DNA from: Acidimicrobiaceae bacterium
GTDB lineage: Bacteria > Actinomycetota > Acidimicrobiia > Acidimicrobiales > RAAP-2
Direction: 5' to 3'
Assembly: GCA_003133325.1 (NCBI GenBank)
Contig: PKXA01000065.1
Coordinates: 1 to 33,399 of the forward strand
Length of the DNA stretch: 33,399 bases
The notes beneath the pieces were generated by a model. The model was not told the DNA's origin. It worked only from the letters and a program-made list of their open reading frames with translations, and ran no database searches. A program made the translations under genes and the position numbers. Shown here piece after piece: positions 14,651 through 22,983 of the stretch. Position 1 is the first letter of the stretch. Every line of letters starts with the position of its first letter.

Positions 14651-16155
14651 AACATCTCCCGGATGGCTTGGGGCACCCGAAGGTGGCTGGGTAGGACGAG
14701 GCCGAGGGGGAGCGTGGCCGCGAATGCAGAGGCTTGGCACCCATAGGCCGGACGAAGAGTGATCCTCGATGCGGAGGCCATGTTCTCCATGGCCACTCCT
14801 GCCAACTCGAGGTCTGAGGTTGCCAGCACCGTGGCGGTGGCGATCAGACCGAAACGAACCAACCCGGCCCCCTGGGCCTCTTCTTCTGCCGACTTGTCGG
14901 CCGAAGACTTGGAGATGGCGTCTCGAGCCCGGCCAAACTTCTTGCCGGATGCGGCGAACTGGGCGTCGAGCCGGTCGCGCTCCACCGTCTTTGCCGCAGA
15001 CCCCGGGTCGTGCGGCCGGTAGACCAAGGTGACCCGTTTGCGGGCGATGTCGGGGTGAGGACTGAGCAGCTGGGTCAACGTGTTCGAGAACACGTGGCCG
15101 GCGGGGGCGGCTCCCATGAACCAGCTCGATGACACTCCCGAGTCGTGGCGGTAGTGGTCCCATGCCTCGTGGGCCCCGGCCGGCCCGGCGTCTTCCCACC
15201 CGATGCCCGATTGCGCCGGCGACGTCGTCTCGATAGCCGCATTCGAGGCGGGGTCGTAGGCGACCCGACAGCACGAGGCCAGCTCGGCGGTTGCCATCGG
15301 GCGGGCTGCACCCGCTCCGGTTGCTCCGAGTGAGCGGGTGAACCCAGGGAGGCGGTGACCGATGTGGACGGCCATCTCTTCGAGGCTGCGCCGCTTGCCT
15401 GTGGCGGTTCTAGGGGCCGTCGACCAGGTGAGCGTGATGTAACAGGCCATGGCGGCAGAGCCGGCCGGATACGACTCCACGATCGCCGACAGCACGTCTT
15501 GAGCCAGGGCGGGGGAGTCCTCGTCGATATTGTGCTCCACCTCGCACTTGAGGCGGGTGCCCATGTCGGGAGCCGATTCGATGGTCACCGAAGCCGCGAT
15601 GAGGCCCGGCTCGTGGCCGAGGTCGGCCAGCCACGCCCCCCAATGGGCCACCCGGTTATCGACCTCGTCGTTGTCGACCAGGGCGGCGCCATCGGATGCG
15701 GCCGCGATCACTGCGGTGACCTGTCCGAGGTGAGGGTGGGATAAGAGGGCAAAGGGCCGCCCCCACCCGTCGAGCGCGTCGAGTGCCTCGATGCCGGCCG
15801 CGATCCCGGGCAGTCGGCACTTCCCTTGGGCTACCCGGCTGAGCGGGCCCGACCGGTAGAGATCACTGCCGAGACGGACTGCACGTCTGTTGGCCAAGCG
15901 GGAGAGGATCACCTGGAACCCGTTTCGCCGGTGGCGATCATGGACCGAGAGGGGTACCAGTAGCGCGATGGTGAAGAACACCACCACGATCGCCAATGGC
16001 CAGAACACCATCGAGGTAATCACGGCTGTGACCGTGCCGCCGAGCAGAACCAATGTGGCCAGCAGACCGAGGCTCCCGATGCCCGGGGACGTGGGCTGTC
16101 GCCAGTTCCCGTAGGTCCTGAGCGCAGGGGTGGTGGTCGCTACAGAGGTACTCAA
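14647..16155 (-). CDS. SCO6880-family conjugation protein
   Basis: Membrane-anchored component combining a PrgI-like N-terminus with a VirB4 N-terminal-like domain; it works with the separate VirB4 ATPase. 502 residues. It opens with the family signature YGNWRQPTSPGIGSLGLL, then two close membrane helices (about 28-70), DRHRRNGFQVILSRLANRRA and LYRSGPLSRVAQGKCRLPG, which are characteristic. The rest is soluble, with MATAELASCCRVAYDP, WFMGAAPAGHVFSNTLTQLL and VTLVYRPHDPGSAAKTVERD. No P-loop is present, as expected. ATG 16155 overlaps the VirB6-like gene by ATGA. Confidence 0.93.
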   Translation of the reverse strand: MSTSVATTTPALRTYGNWRQPTSPGIGSLGLLATLVLLGGTVTAVITSMVFWPLAIVVVFFTIALLVPLSVHDRHRRNGFQVILSRLANRRAVRLGSDLYRSGPLSRVAQGKCRLPGIAAGIEALDALDGWGRPFALLSHPHLGQVTAVIAAASDGAALVDNDEVDNRVAHWGAWLADLGHEPGLIAASVTIESAPDMGTRLKCEVEHNIDEDSPALAQDVLSAIVESYPAGSAAMACYITLTWSTAPRTATGKRRSLEEMAVHIGHRLPGFTRSLGATGAGAARPMATAELASCCRVAYDPASNAAIETTSPAQSGIGWEDAGPAGAHEAWDHYRHDSGVSSSWFMGAAPAGHVFSNTLTQLLSPHPDIARKRVTLVYRPHDPGSAAKTVERDRLDAQFAASGKKFGRARDAISKSSADKSAEEEAQGAGLVRFGLIATATVLATSDLELAGVAMENMASASRITLRPAYGCQASAFAATLPLGLVLPSHLRVPQAIREML

Positions 16156-17438
16156 GGCGCACCCGACCCCGAAGTGGTGTCTTCCTCGACCACGTGACTT
16201 GCCCCGCCACCACTTCGCAGTGAACCGACCAGTTGCGAGGTGGCCACACCACGAGAGAGTTGAGATCCGGATGGCCCGCCTCCCGGCGAGGATCCTCCCG
16301 AGGGAGGGCCGGCCCCGGTCGACGGTCCCTCGGGAGGATCTCCACCAGCCCCGGAACCGCTGTCTGGCGAGGCGCTGCCAGAACCTCCGCTCGATGGCGC
16401 CGCACCTCCTGTGCCACCACCAGCTCCACCTGCGGCTCCACCAGCAGCTCCACCAGCGGCTCCGCCTGCCATGGCGGCTCCGCCTGCCGCCGCGGCGCCG
16501 ATACCAGCCGTGCCGATGACCATGGCCGCCCCGGTGGCAGCCGCTATGCCCGCGCCGACGACCTCGCCGGCTCCCATCGAGCCGACAGCGGAGACTGCGG
16601 GCACGATGAACTTCATCAGCGCGGGCAGGGTCAACGAGGCGAGGATGATGAGGATCACCCCTTCAATGCTCCCCAGTGCGCCCGTCGAGCTCACGGTCAT
16701 CTTGATCGCCGCGGCGTAGACGATGGCCGCGGCCGGCTTGAACAACAAGAAGGCGATGATCCACGCGGTGATCTTCTTGAACCACTGGCGGCCCATCTCG
16801 GTCATGGAGGCAGAAGCGGCGAGAGGCCATATGCCGACCAGGACGACGAGCAGCGCGGAGCGGATCAAGATCATCGCCAACTGCACCAGCATCCCGACAA
16901 TGGCGATGATTGCCAGCACGATGATCAAACCGGGCCCGGCGGCAGCGAGCCCGGCGAAGCTGCCGAGTTGGCTCAGAGCACTGGCCGCCGTCCCGCCATT
17001 GGCCGCTTGGCCGATGATCCATGACGAGAAGGCATCGCCGGCGGACGACAGCAAGGAGATGGTGGCAACCCCGGCACCGATCGTCAGCAGCGTGGTCAAC
17101 ATCCCCGTCGCTGCCTCTTTGGCCGCGTCGGGCTTCCGTTCAATGGCGAGGCGGCCGGCGGCCACCAGCAACCCGAGGACGGCGGCAGCAGCCACATACC
17201 AACTGAGGCTGGATTGTAAGAAGCCGACTGTCCCCGTGGAGGAAGAAAGCTGTGGCGTCGGGATGTTCACCCATGCCGACATGAGGAACTTCAGTGTCTC
17301 GCCCTCGGCCTTGGAAAACGCACTGGAGATCGTGCCCAAGATGCTCCCGCCCGCCGCACCAGCCGCGGCTGACGCCGCCTTGCCGGCCAGACAGGACGGA
17401 GCAGTGGCAATGCACCCGGCCACGGAACCTATGGGCAT
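16152..17438 (-). CDS. VirB6/TrbL-like polytopic channel protein
   Basis: Inner-membrane pore component of the T4SS. 428 residues with a signal-like start (MPIGSVAGCIATAPSCLAG) and about six hydrophobic segments, including WYVAAAAVLGLLVAAGRLAI, GLIIVLAIIAIVGMLVQLAM and GVILIILASLTLPALMKFIV. The C-terminal 120 residues are low-complexity: Gly-Ala repeats (AGGAAGGAAGG) and then Gly-Ser-Pro, typical of cytoplasmic tails of actinobacterial TrbL proteins. ATG 17438 is chosen because it overlaps the upstream stop (TGATG). The repetitive tail DNA (about 16420-16520) is prone to slippage. Confidence 0.88.
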   Translation of the reverse strand: MPIGSVAGCIATAPSCLAGKAASAAAGAAGGSILGTISSAFSKAEGETLKFLMSAWVNIPTPQLSSSTGTVGFLQSSLSWYVAAAAVLGLLVAAGRLAIERKPDAAKEAATGMLTTLLTIGAGVATISLLSSAGDAFSSWIIGQAANGGTAASALSQLGSFAGLAAAGPGLIIVLAIIAIVGMLVQLAMILIRSALLVVLVGIWPLAASASMTEMGRQWFKKITAWIIAFLLFKPAAAIVYAAAIKMTVSSTGALGSIEGVILIILASLTLPALMKFIVPAVSAVGSMGAGEVVGAGIAAATGAAMVIGTAGIGAAAAGGAAMAGGAAGGAAGGAAGGAGGGTGGAAPSSGGSGSASPDSGSGAGGDPPEGPSTGAGPPSGGSSPGGGPSGSQLSRGVATSQLVGSLRSGGGASHVVEEDTTSGSGAP

Positions 17439-18193
17439 CAGACGCCTCCCCAGATAACGAAGCCGACCGGCGACGAGACAACCTGTTGGTTCGGCGACAC
17501 CGTGCCGGCGGGACCGAACACGAGTTGCCAATCGGTGCCGTCCCAGGCGACCGTCAGGGTGCTCACCTCATACGAACTGTCGGGGAGGCCAGACAGCAGT
17601 TGGATCACTGCCGTGGTCGGCGTGTAGCTCACGAACTGGAACCCAGCCAACTGGGCATAGGTGCCCGGTGATGGGTCTGGCGGGTTCCCGACACCCCCTG
17701 CGGCAACCAGTTGGGCGAACGTGGCCTTGCCGGCAGTGTTGGCAACGTCAGTCTCGGTGACGGCCATGAAATTCGGCTGGACACCGATCCGGCTCACGAT
17801 CTGGGCCATGGCGATCAGTGCTCCTGTCGGAGTGTGAGCGAAACCCGACGGGATTCCTCCCACCACGCTCGCCGGACCAGCTGTAGTGGAGAAGGGGATC
17901 GCCAGTGTGTCGACGATCTGCCAGGTGACCCCGGGCGGTGGGGAATCGGGCACGCTCTGGTCCAGGGTGGAGACGTTGACGCTTCGCGGTGTGGGGGCGG
18001 CGGTGGACCCTGTGCGAGTCGTGTGGCCAACATGGGGCGGGACAACGCTGTGTCCGGCCCCAGTCGGGCTTATCACCACGTAGGCCACCAGCATGAGCAG
18101 GAACCCACTACCGCATACAGGCAGGAGTCGCCGGGGGCGACTTTCTGGCCGCTCCCCGAAGCCCTGTCCGAGAGACGGCGAAGTGAGTCTCAA
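17438..18193 (-). CDS. VirB8-like bitopic conjugation protein (candidate)
   Basis: Probably the NTF2-fold assembly factor of the channel. One membrane helix (LLPVCGSGFLLMLVAYVVIS, about residues 25-45), a Pro/Thr-rich linker, then an extracytoplasmic domain ending in SSYEVSTLTVAWDGTDWQLV and VGFVIWGG, the strand pattern of VirB8/TcpC-like domains. TTG 18193 is chosen because it overlaps the preceding stop as TTGA, the same device seen at 19620, and yields 251 residues with the helix near the N-terminus. The frame is open further upstream inside another gene. Family assignment is from topology and context more than from exact motifs. Confidence 0.72.
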   Translation of the reverse strand: MRLTSPSLGQGFGERPESRPRRLLPVCGSGFLLMLVAYVVISPTGAGHSVVPPHVGHTTRTGSTAAPTPRSVNVSTLDQSVPDSPPPGVTWQIVDTLAIPFSTTAGPASVVGGIPSGFAHTPTGALIAMAQIVSRIGVQPNFMAVTETDVANTAGKATFAQLVAAGGVGNPPDPSPGTYAQLAGFQFVSYTPTTAVIQLLSGLPDSSYEVSTLTVAWDGTDWQLVFGPAGTVSPNQQVVSSPVGFVIWGGV

Positions 18194-18474
18194 ACCAGTG
18201 CCCCAACTACTCCAGAGCTGGCGGCGACCAGGACGCAGGCACCAAGAACCCAGGCGAGGCCGGACATGTGCTCGCCACCGATGCCCTGGCGGTGATGGAC
18301 CGCCATCCGACCGGCTACGAGGAAGACACCGGCGACACAGAGAAAGCACACAGTCCAGGCCACATAACCCAACGCGGTGACGAGGCCCTGGGTCCCAGGG
18401 GGCTGGACTCCGGTGCCCGGGTTGACCACGGCGGCGAAGGTGAACTTTCCGGCGAGTAGAGCAAGGCTATTCAT
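18190..18474 (-). CDS. Pilin-like small membrane protein (TrbC/VirB2-type candidate)
   Basis: 94 residues from ATG 18474, supported by AAAGGAG five bases upstream. It has an N-terminal hydrophobic start (MNSLALLAGKFTFAAVV), a membrane helix GYVAWTVCFLCVAGVFLVAG, a short basic cytoplasmic loop (RMAVHHRQ) and a second helix WVLGACVLVAASSGVVGALV reaching the C-terminus. Two helices joined by a small charged loop and a leading segment is the layout of VirB2/TrbC pilins. It precedes the VirB8- and VirB6-like genes, as expected. Confidence 0.8.
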   Translation of the reverse strand: MNSLALLAGKFTFAAVVNPGTGVQPPGTQGLVTALGYVAWTVCFLCVAGVFLVAGRMAVHHRQGIGGEHMSGLAWVLGACVLVAASSGVVGALV

Positions 18475-19018
18475 GGGTGCTCCTTTGGTGAGTGGGTGGA
18501 TGGAACAGGTTGAGAACACCAGGGCTCGACCACAGCCCGGCGGCGGGTGACGACACTGTCCGCCAGGACTCCATCCAGGGGATGGGCCACCAGGCCGGGT
18601 AACCGCCGGTGATGAGGGCGGTCAGCTCCGCCACTGGCTTTGTCACTTGGGAGGGGCTAGCGGCGACGACCACCAGTCCAAGACAGGTCCACATCGGGGT
18701 GCCGGCTAGCTCGTTGGCCGCCAGCCGTTGAGCGGCGATCAGGCCAGTTTCCGAGGATCGACAGACGACGAGGACCGGGAGGGCCATGGTGGCGGCCCCG
18801 GTGGCGGCTATCCCCACATCGGCGCCACCGAGCTCTCGGGCCAGCGTGGTGACTCCCGCCCCGGGGTGTGCACCTCGCCAGGCCCACCGGGGCGGGTGCT
18901 GGCCGACCATCGGCATCGAAGTTCGAAACGACCCGAGCCCGGTCGACAGCGCAGACTCCGAGTGGGCCGAAAAGAACGAAGCCTGTGCAGAGGTGCCCTC
19001 GGCCGCCCTGGCTTTCAT
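18467..19018 (-). CDS. DUF6668 family protein
   Basis: 183 residues, a family found in actinobacterial conjugation operons. A degenerate P-loop-like segment WRGAHPGAGVTTLAREL is followed by GGADVG, a strand LPVLVVCRSSETGLIAAQRL and LGLVVVAASPSQVTKP, and the close YPAWWPIPWMESWR, which together match the family pattern and resemble a MinD/VirC1-like P-loop fold. Whether nucleotide is hydrolysed is unclear because the Walker A lysine is replaced (GAGVTT). ATG 19018 overlaps the upstream stop (ATGA), and the end overlaps the pilin-like gene by 8 bases. Confidence 0.8.
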   Translation of the reverse strand: MKARAAEGTSAQASFFSAHSESALSTGLGSFRTSMPMVGQHPPRWAWRGAHPGAGVTTLARELGGADVGIAATGAATMALPVLVVCRSSETGLIAAQRLAANELAGTPMWTCLGLVVVAASPSQVTKPVAELTALITGGYPAWWPIPWMESWRTVSSPAAGLWSSPGVLNLFHPPTHQRSTHE

Positions 19019-19620
19019 CGGGTGGTCTCCGTCGTGGAAACCTGCCAGGGTGCGCCCTGTGCACTGCGGGTGAGGACGACAAAGGTCGCCCATACCTCCG
19101 GCGGCTCTGTCCACCCGCCGGTGCCATGGGGGGTCACTGTGGCCAGGACCTTGCGGTAGGCGGAGGATGTGGTGTCGATCGGCCCGCCAGGGTCGTCTTC
19201 GGTCGTGGTCGTCACCACCGCCGCCGCTTGGTGTGTCGCCCACGTCAACCACGTCGCACCGGGACCACTCGCCGGGGGGTTCTGACGGATCGAGGTGGCG
19301 TAGCTCTTTGTCATATAGGCCGTTGCTCTCAGCTCGGCCGCGTACCAACTGGTGTCGACAGTGGTGTCGACGGTCCAGGTCGCGGTCACCTCAGCGTCGG
19401 CAACCGCGGTGGCCGAGTGGAGATCGACTCCAGGAGCAGGAGAAGGGATTGGCGTCGATGCTGGTGACGGTGTGGCGGCTGACCTGGTGTGTACTCCCTG
19501 ATGGGGGGTGCTGTTGGTTTGGTGCGTTTCCGCTCGATGAACCGAACCCTGAGCTTTGAGCCCACACCCGGACTCAACGACGGCGAGGCCACAGAGCGCG
19601 ATCACGGCCAGGCGTCTCAA
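19015..19620 (-). CDS. Lipoprotein of the conjugation operon
   Basis: Secreted lipoprotein of 201 residues: basic start MRRLAVIALCGLAVV, lipobox-like ESGC with Cys19, then a Ser/Pro/Thr-rich linker to about residue 65 and a folded domain with TWTVDTTVDTSWYAAELRA and VWATFVVLTRS. The start is TTG 19620, which overlaps the stop of the wall hydrolase gene as TTGA. No family name is assigned; placement suggests a surface or channel accessory. Confidence 0.75.
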   Translation of the reverse strand: MRRLAVIALCGLAVVESGCGLKAQGSVHRAETHQTNSTPHQGVHTRSAATPSPASTPIPSPAPGVDLHSATAVADAEVTATWTVDTTVDTSWYAAELRATAYMTKSYATSIRQNPPASGPGATWLTWATHQAAAVVTTTTEDDPGGPIDTTSSAYRKVLATVTPHGTGGWTEPPEVWATFVVLTRSAQGAPWQVSTTETTR

Positions 19621-20621
19621 CCGAAGCTCCGGATGGCCAACGGCACGCTCTGCCAGTAGGAGTTGAGGGTGTCGACCCGGACGTCGACCCCGGTGTACGG
19701 CGCGTCGATCATTTCGTCGTTACCGATGTAAATGCCGATGTGATCGAAGTCCGTCGGGTCTGGGCCAAGGGCAAAGGCGATCACGTTGCCGGGTTGGATG
19801 TCAGCTATCGCCACCGGCGTACCCATGGCTGCCTGGAGCTCCGACGAGTGCGGCAGGCCGATCTGCCCGAGAGAGGCTTGCGCAACTGCGTAGAGCACAA
19901 GGCCCGAGCAGTCGAACCCGATCGTGCCCGCACCAGATGCAAAACCGAACGTTGCGCCTGAGGGGGTCCCCCCACCCCAGGAGTAGGGGACGCCTAGCTG
20001 CGCGGTGACCGCTGTCACCACCGCCTGGCCGAACGAGGTTGCACCTGCGCTCTGTGCCAACGCGACGGAGTAGGTGGACACCAGGGCCTCCACCTTGGCC
20101 ACGTAGGCCTCAGTCTCCGGATACGGCGGCACCCCGTTGTACCGCAGGACGGCACCGGCGCCGGCGTTGTAGCCGGCGAGCATGAGCGACACCGGTTGGC
20201 CGCCGATACCCGAGACATCGGCGAGGAGCGCGCAGTCATAGCGACCCATGGCCATCACTGCATCGACAGAGTTGAAGGGCGACATACTTCCCGTGCCGGC
20301 GTCATCTTGTGCGTAGGCCGCAAACGTCGCCGGCATGAACTGGGCGATTCCCTCCGCACCAGCAGAAGACACCGCCGACGGGTTCCACCCCGACTCGGCG
20401 TCGATCTGGGCGGCCAGCAGGGGTGCAGAGATCCCCGGGCACAGAGAGCCCGCCTGGTCCAGCACCGAGACCAGGCCGGCAATCGGGACCGCCGACGTGG
20501 CCAGCACCGGGGAGCTTGCGGTGCTGGACGCGGATCCGGCCACGACCACCACCAGTCCCACGATCCCGAAGACGAGGGCCAACACTGCCGTGGCGATGGC
20601 GGTCAGCGTGCTCGTCGACAC
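19617..20621 (-). CDS. Cell-wall hydrolase: lytic transglycosylase plus NlpC/P60 endopeptidase
   Basis: Opens peptidoglycan for the conjugation channel (VirB1-like role). 334 residues: N-terminal membrane anchor (TAIATAVLALVFGIVGLVV), an SLT domain with catalytic Glu76 in AAQIDAESGWNPSAVSSAG and EGIAQFMPATF, then an NlpC/P60 domain with VPYSWGGG, catalytic Cys238 in IGFDCSGLVLY and His294 in DFDHIGIYIG. GTG 20621 is chosen for AGAGGG six bases upstream and because the anchor begins at once. It is the first gene of the operon; its promoter should lie in 20622-20745. Confidence 0.93.
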   Translation of the reverse strand: MSTSTLTAIATAVLALVFGIVGLVVVVAGSASSTASSPVLATSAVPIAGLVSVLDQAGSLCPGISAPLLAAQIDAESGWNPSAVSSAGAEGIAQFMPATFAAYAQDDAGTGSMSPFNSVDAVMAMGRYDCALLADVSGIGGQPVSLMLAGYNAGAGAVLRYNGVPPYPETEAYVAKVEALVSTYSVALAQSAGATSFGQAVVTAVTAQLGVPYSWGGGTPSGATFGFASGAGTIGFDCSGLVLYAVAQASLGQIGLPHSSELQAAMGTPVAIADIQPGNVIAFALGPDPTDFDHIGIYIGNDEMIDAPYTGVDVRVDTLNSYWQSVPLAIRSFG

Positions 20622-20745
20622 GTGGTTCCCTCTGGAGATTTCCTCACAACAAGAACTGGGTCGCAAAACAGCACCTTGCAAAAAGAATTCCGAGAAAGTT
20701 CCAAAACTTTCCCCGAAAGGGTTCCCGTCCGACCCAGTTCTCTAT
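20622..20745. promoter_or_regulatory. Divergent regulatory region rich in inverted repeats (candidate operator or oriT)
   Basis: This AT-richer gap separates the conjugation operon from three small plus-strand genes. AACTGGGTCG (20654-20663) and CGACCCAGTT (20730-20739) are perfect 10-bp inverted arms with the second ending six bases before ATG 20746. Inside them GAAAGTT (20694-20700) pairs with AACTTTC (20705-20711) around CCAA, and the overlapping CTTTC (20707-20711) with GAAAG (20715-20719) makes an alternative hairpin. Placement at the head of a T4SS operon fits either a repressor site controlling transfer or a transfer origin. No relaxase is visible to settle it. Confidence 0.55.
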
Positions 20746-21129
20746 ATGAGCCCCCCGCGAAGCCATCCTGTTGTCCGTAGGGCGAAGGTCACGCCGATCA
20801 ACTCGGTGACGGCGGCGTGCCGGCCGATGGCTGACTACCTCTTCGCGGAGATCTTGGGGATGTCACCCAGCGATGTCGACCTCCGGGCGGCCAAGACCGC
20901 TCTCATGCCACTCCGTGGCCACAGCGGCCGGCTCGGTTGGGCAGTCACCGTCTTGCTCGAAGGGAGCGAGCGACGGGTGGACTATGACGAGGCCACCACG
21001 ATCTTGTTGGACACCGCCCGTGGTGGTAATGCCAATAGCCACATCGATGGCAGGGAGTCTGCTTCGTTGATCTCCCTGCGGCCGAAGCTCTCGGGGGGTC
21101 AGCTCACCTTCCCGGGGTTGGAAGACTGA
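20746..21129 (+). CDS. Conserved hypothetical protein, divergent from the conjugation operon (127 residues)
   Basis: No family recognised. After a basic N-terminus it has MADYLFAEILGMSPSDVDLR and a helical stretch, then VDYDEATTILLDTARGG and a C-terminal LRPKLSGGQLTFPGLED. Third-position GC becomes high within ten codons of ATG 20746, so that start is taken although no ribosome site is seen; initiation may be leaderless because the inverted-repeat region ends just before it. ATG 20827 is an alternative. It heads a three-gene set. Confidence 0.6.
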   Translation: MSPPRSHPVVRRAKVTPINSVTAACRPMADYLFAEILGMSPSDVDLRAAKTALMPLRGHSGRLGWAVTVLLEGSERRVDYDEATTILLDTARGGNANSHIDGRESASLISLRPKLSGGQLTFPGLED

Positions 21130-21139
21130 GGCCGGGCCC

Positions 21140-21340
21140 ATGGCGACCTATGTCGATATCGACACTCTTCCGGCGGCCACACTGCGACACCTCGCTGCGC
21201 TTCGTGACGACAGGGACCAGGCCCGCTACATCGATTACGAGGTGTCGGCCAGGGAACTGGCGGAGATGCTCTCTGACGGTCGTACACCCACCATCGGGTG
21301 GTATCGGCGCCGCCTGCGCTCGCCCGAACCTGGCCGGTGA
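21140..21340 (+). CDS. Small hypothetical protein (66 residues)
   Basis: Starts 10 bases after the previous stop and opens MATYVDIDTLPAATLRHLAAL; ends in a basic YRRRLRSPEPGR. DYEVSARELAEMLSDG is followed by TIGWYRRRLR, a helix-turn-helix-like spacing, so a small DNA-binding role is possible but unproved. Its stop overlaps the next start (GTGA). Confidence 0.55.
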   Translation: MATYVDIDTLPAATLRHLAALRDDRDQARYIDYEVSARELAEMLSDGRTPTIGWYRRRLRSPEPGR

Positions 21341-21522
21341 ACACCGAGGACATGGCCAACCACCTCCCCATCCTCCATTGCGCCCAGGTCGAGCCCCGAA
21401 ATGGCTGCTTCGAGCAACCACGCATTGAGGACGATGTAGACCAAACCATCGACGGGCTGGCGGTCTTGGGCGTCGATCGAGATCTGATAACCCAAACGAT
21501 GTCGTCGGTGGCGGCCGGCTAA
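21337..21522 (+). CDS. Small hypothetical protein overlapping the previous gene (61 residues)
   Basis: GTG 21337 overlaps the stop of the 66-residue gene as GTGA, the same coupling used in the conjugation operon. The product opens with NTEDMANHLPILHCAQVEPR, then acidic IEDDVDQTIDGLAVLGVDRD. Codons have mostly C or G at the third position. No family recognised. The opposite strand is also open here but lacks a coupled start. Confidence 0.45.
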   Translation: MNTEDMANHLPILHCAQVEPRNGCFEQPRIEDDVDQTIDGLAVLGVDRDLITQTMSSVAAG

Positions 21523-21597
21523 CCGTAGCCAGTGTCTGGCGTTCTCAGGAAAACCGGCTTCGGCCACCGCCGGCCTGGGCGGACGGAGCACTCATCG

Positions 21598-22983
21598 TCA
21601 CCCTTGCAGCGGATGGCTGGCAAGCCAGGCGACAAGATCCGGATTGTTCGTCAGCAGCGGAGCGGCGTAGACATCGGACGACGCTTTCTCCAGATCATCG
21701 TTGACGAGCTTCACCAACGCCTCAGACGGTGCCGCCCGCCTCGCTCCGCCGTCCATCTCGTCGACGATGAAGGCCGCGTGGTCGCGTTGCGCGTGCATCG
21801 CGTCCGCGGTCACCACCGTGCCGGCCAACGACTCCCTGCCTTCGAACGGCGGCCGCATCGCCTTGATCTCGTTGGTCTTCGAGTCGACCTCGGTCTGGGC
21901 GATGACCGCGCCGTTCTGATGGAGCATGCCGGCGAAGAGGAACGTGCGCTTGTCGTCTGGCTGTCGGGCATCACGCAGTGCCTTGCCGTCGACGGCGATG
22001 CCGACGAGAGAGGCGGTCCTCGTCGTCGACTGGTCGTAGAGCCAGGAACCGACCACCTGGTCGAGCACGCGTGCGCTGATCGCCTGGAGGTGGCGACGGA
22101 TCGTCGGCTCCGACGGGGTGACGTAGCGCTCATGGACAGGATGGAACTTCGCCCCGAGCCGTGCCAGCACTTCTTGGGGCAACTCCGCTGCGACCTCGCC
22201 GATCGAGACGAAGCTCCGCGCACCCGACAGCACCGCTACGACCGCTATTGCGATGACCGACGCGGTCGAATGGCGGATGCCCCTCGCCATCCGGTGCTCG
22301 GGGATGGCCTCGAGGCGGGCGAGCAGCCCGCTCTTCGAGTCGAAGTCCAGCGTGTTGCAGTCGATGACGGAAGTCCTCCTCGGGTTGATAGCGATGATCG
22401 GATGGTCGAAGACACCGGAAAGGACCCGTGGCGCACCTCTGCGCAGCGGGCGCACCCAGACTCGCTTGATCTGCCCGTGGTGGACGAAGCTTCCGCGACT
22501 GCGCCTCCAGCCAGAGGTCTCGCCGACCATCTCGAAGTTCGTGGCCCGGTAGCAGGTGCCGGCGTGGAGGGCCGGATCGGTGAACGTCTCGACGAGCACC
22601 ACCGGGTGGCCCCAGGCCATCTCCCAGTCCGAGGCGAGACGGCGGAGCGAGGCGGACAGCACCGCGGAGGCGACATTGTCGTAGCGGCCGGCGGGCAGGA
22701 TGCAGAACCGTTGGTTGTTCGCGACGAAGCGCAGCCGCCGGTAACGGACGGAGGGCGCCCAGCCGATCCAACGGTCCCGTGCGGAACAGGTGAGCGCGGG
22801 CGATCCGTAGCCGACGAGACCGACCCATTCGTCGTCGATCACCGCCACGTGGCGCAACGTCTCGCCGACCAGGCCGCTGACCAACCAGTGATGCTCGTCG
22901 AGCAGCGCATCGAAGCGGCCGATCTCGGAGGCGACAACCGGCCGGACGACGAGGTTCTGAGATCTCTCGAAGCGCATCGGCAC
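21598..22983 (-). pseudogene. DUF4338 (DruA-like) domain fused to a truncated ISAs1 transposase
   Basis: Residues about 1-170 are DUF4338: HHWLVSGLVGETLRHVAV, then WIGWAPSVRYRRLRFVANNQ, RFCILPAGRYDNVASAVL and GTCYRATNFEMVGETSGW. From about 225 an ISAs1 transposase begins: PEHRMARGIRHSTASVIAI, SEPTIRRHLQAI, GIAVDGKALRDA with the first Asp, DSKTNEIKAM and TVVTADAMHAQRDHA with the second. The part that should follow (the conserved LAVKGNQ segment and last acidic residue) is missing; instead about 50 unrelated residues end the frame (NNPDLVAWLASHPLQG). The transposase is therefore probably inactive. GTG 22983 or ATG 22977 are possible starts; no ribosome site is seen. DUF4338 is the domain of the Druantia protein DruA, but such proteins also accompany transposases. 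Confidence 0.75.
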
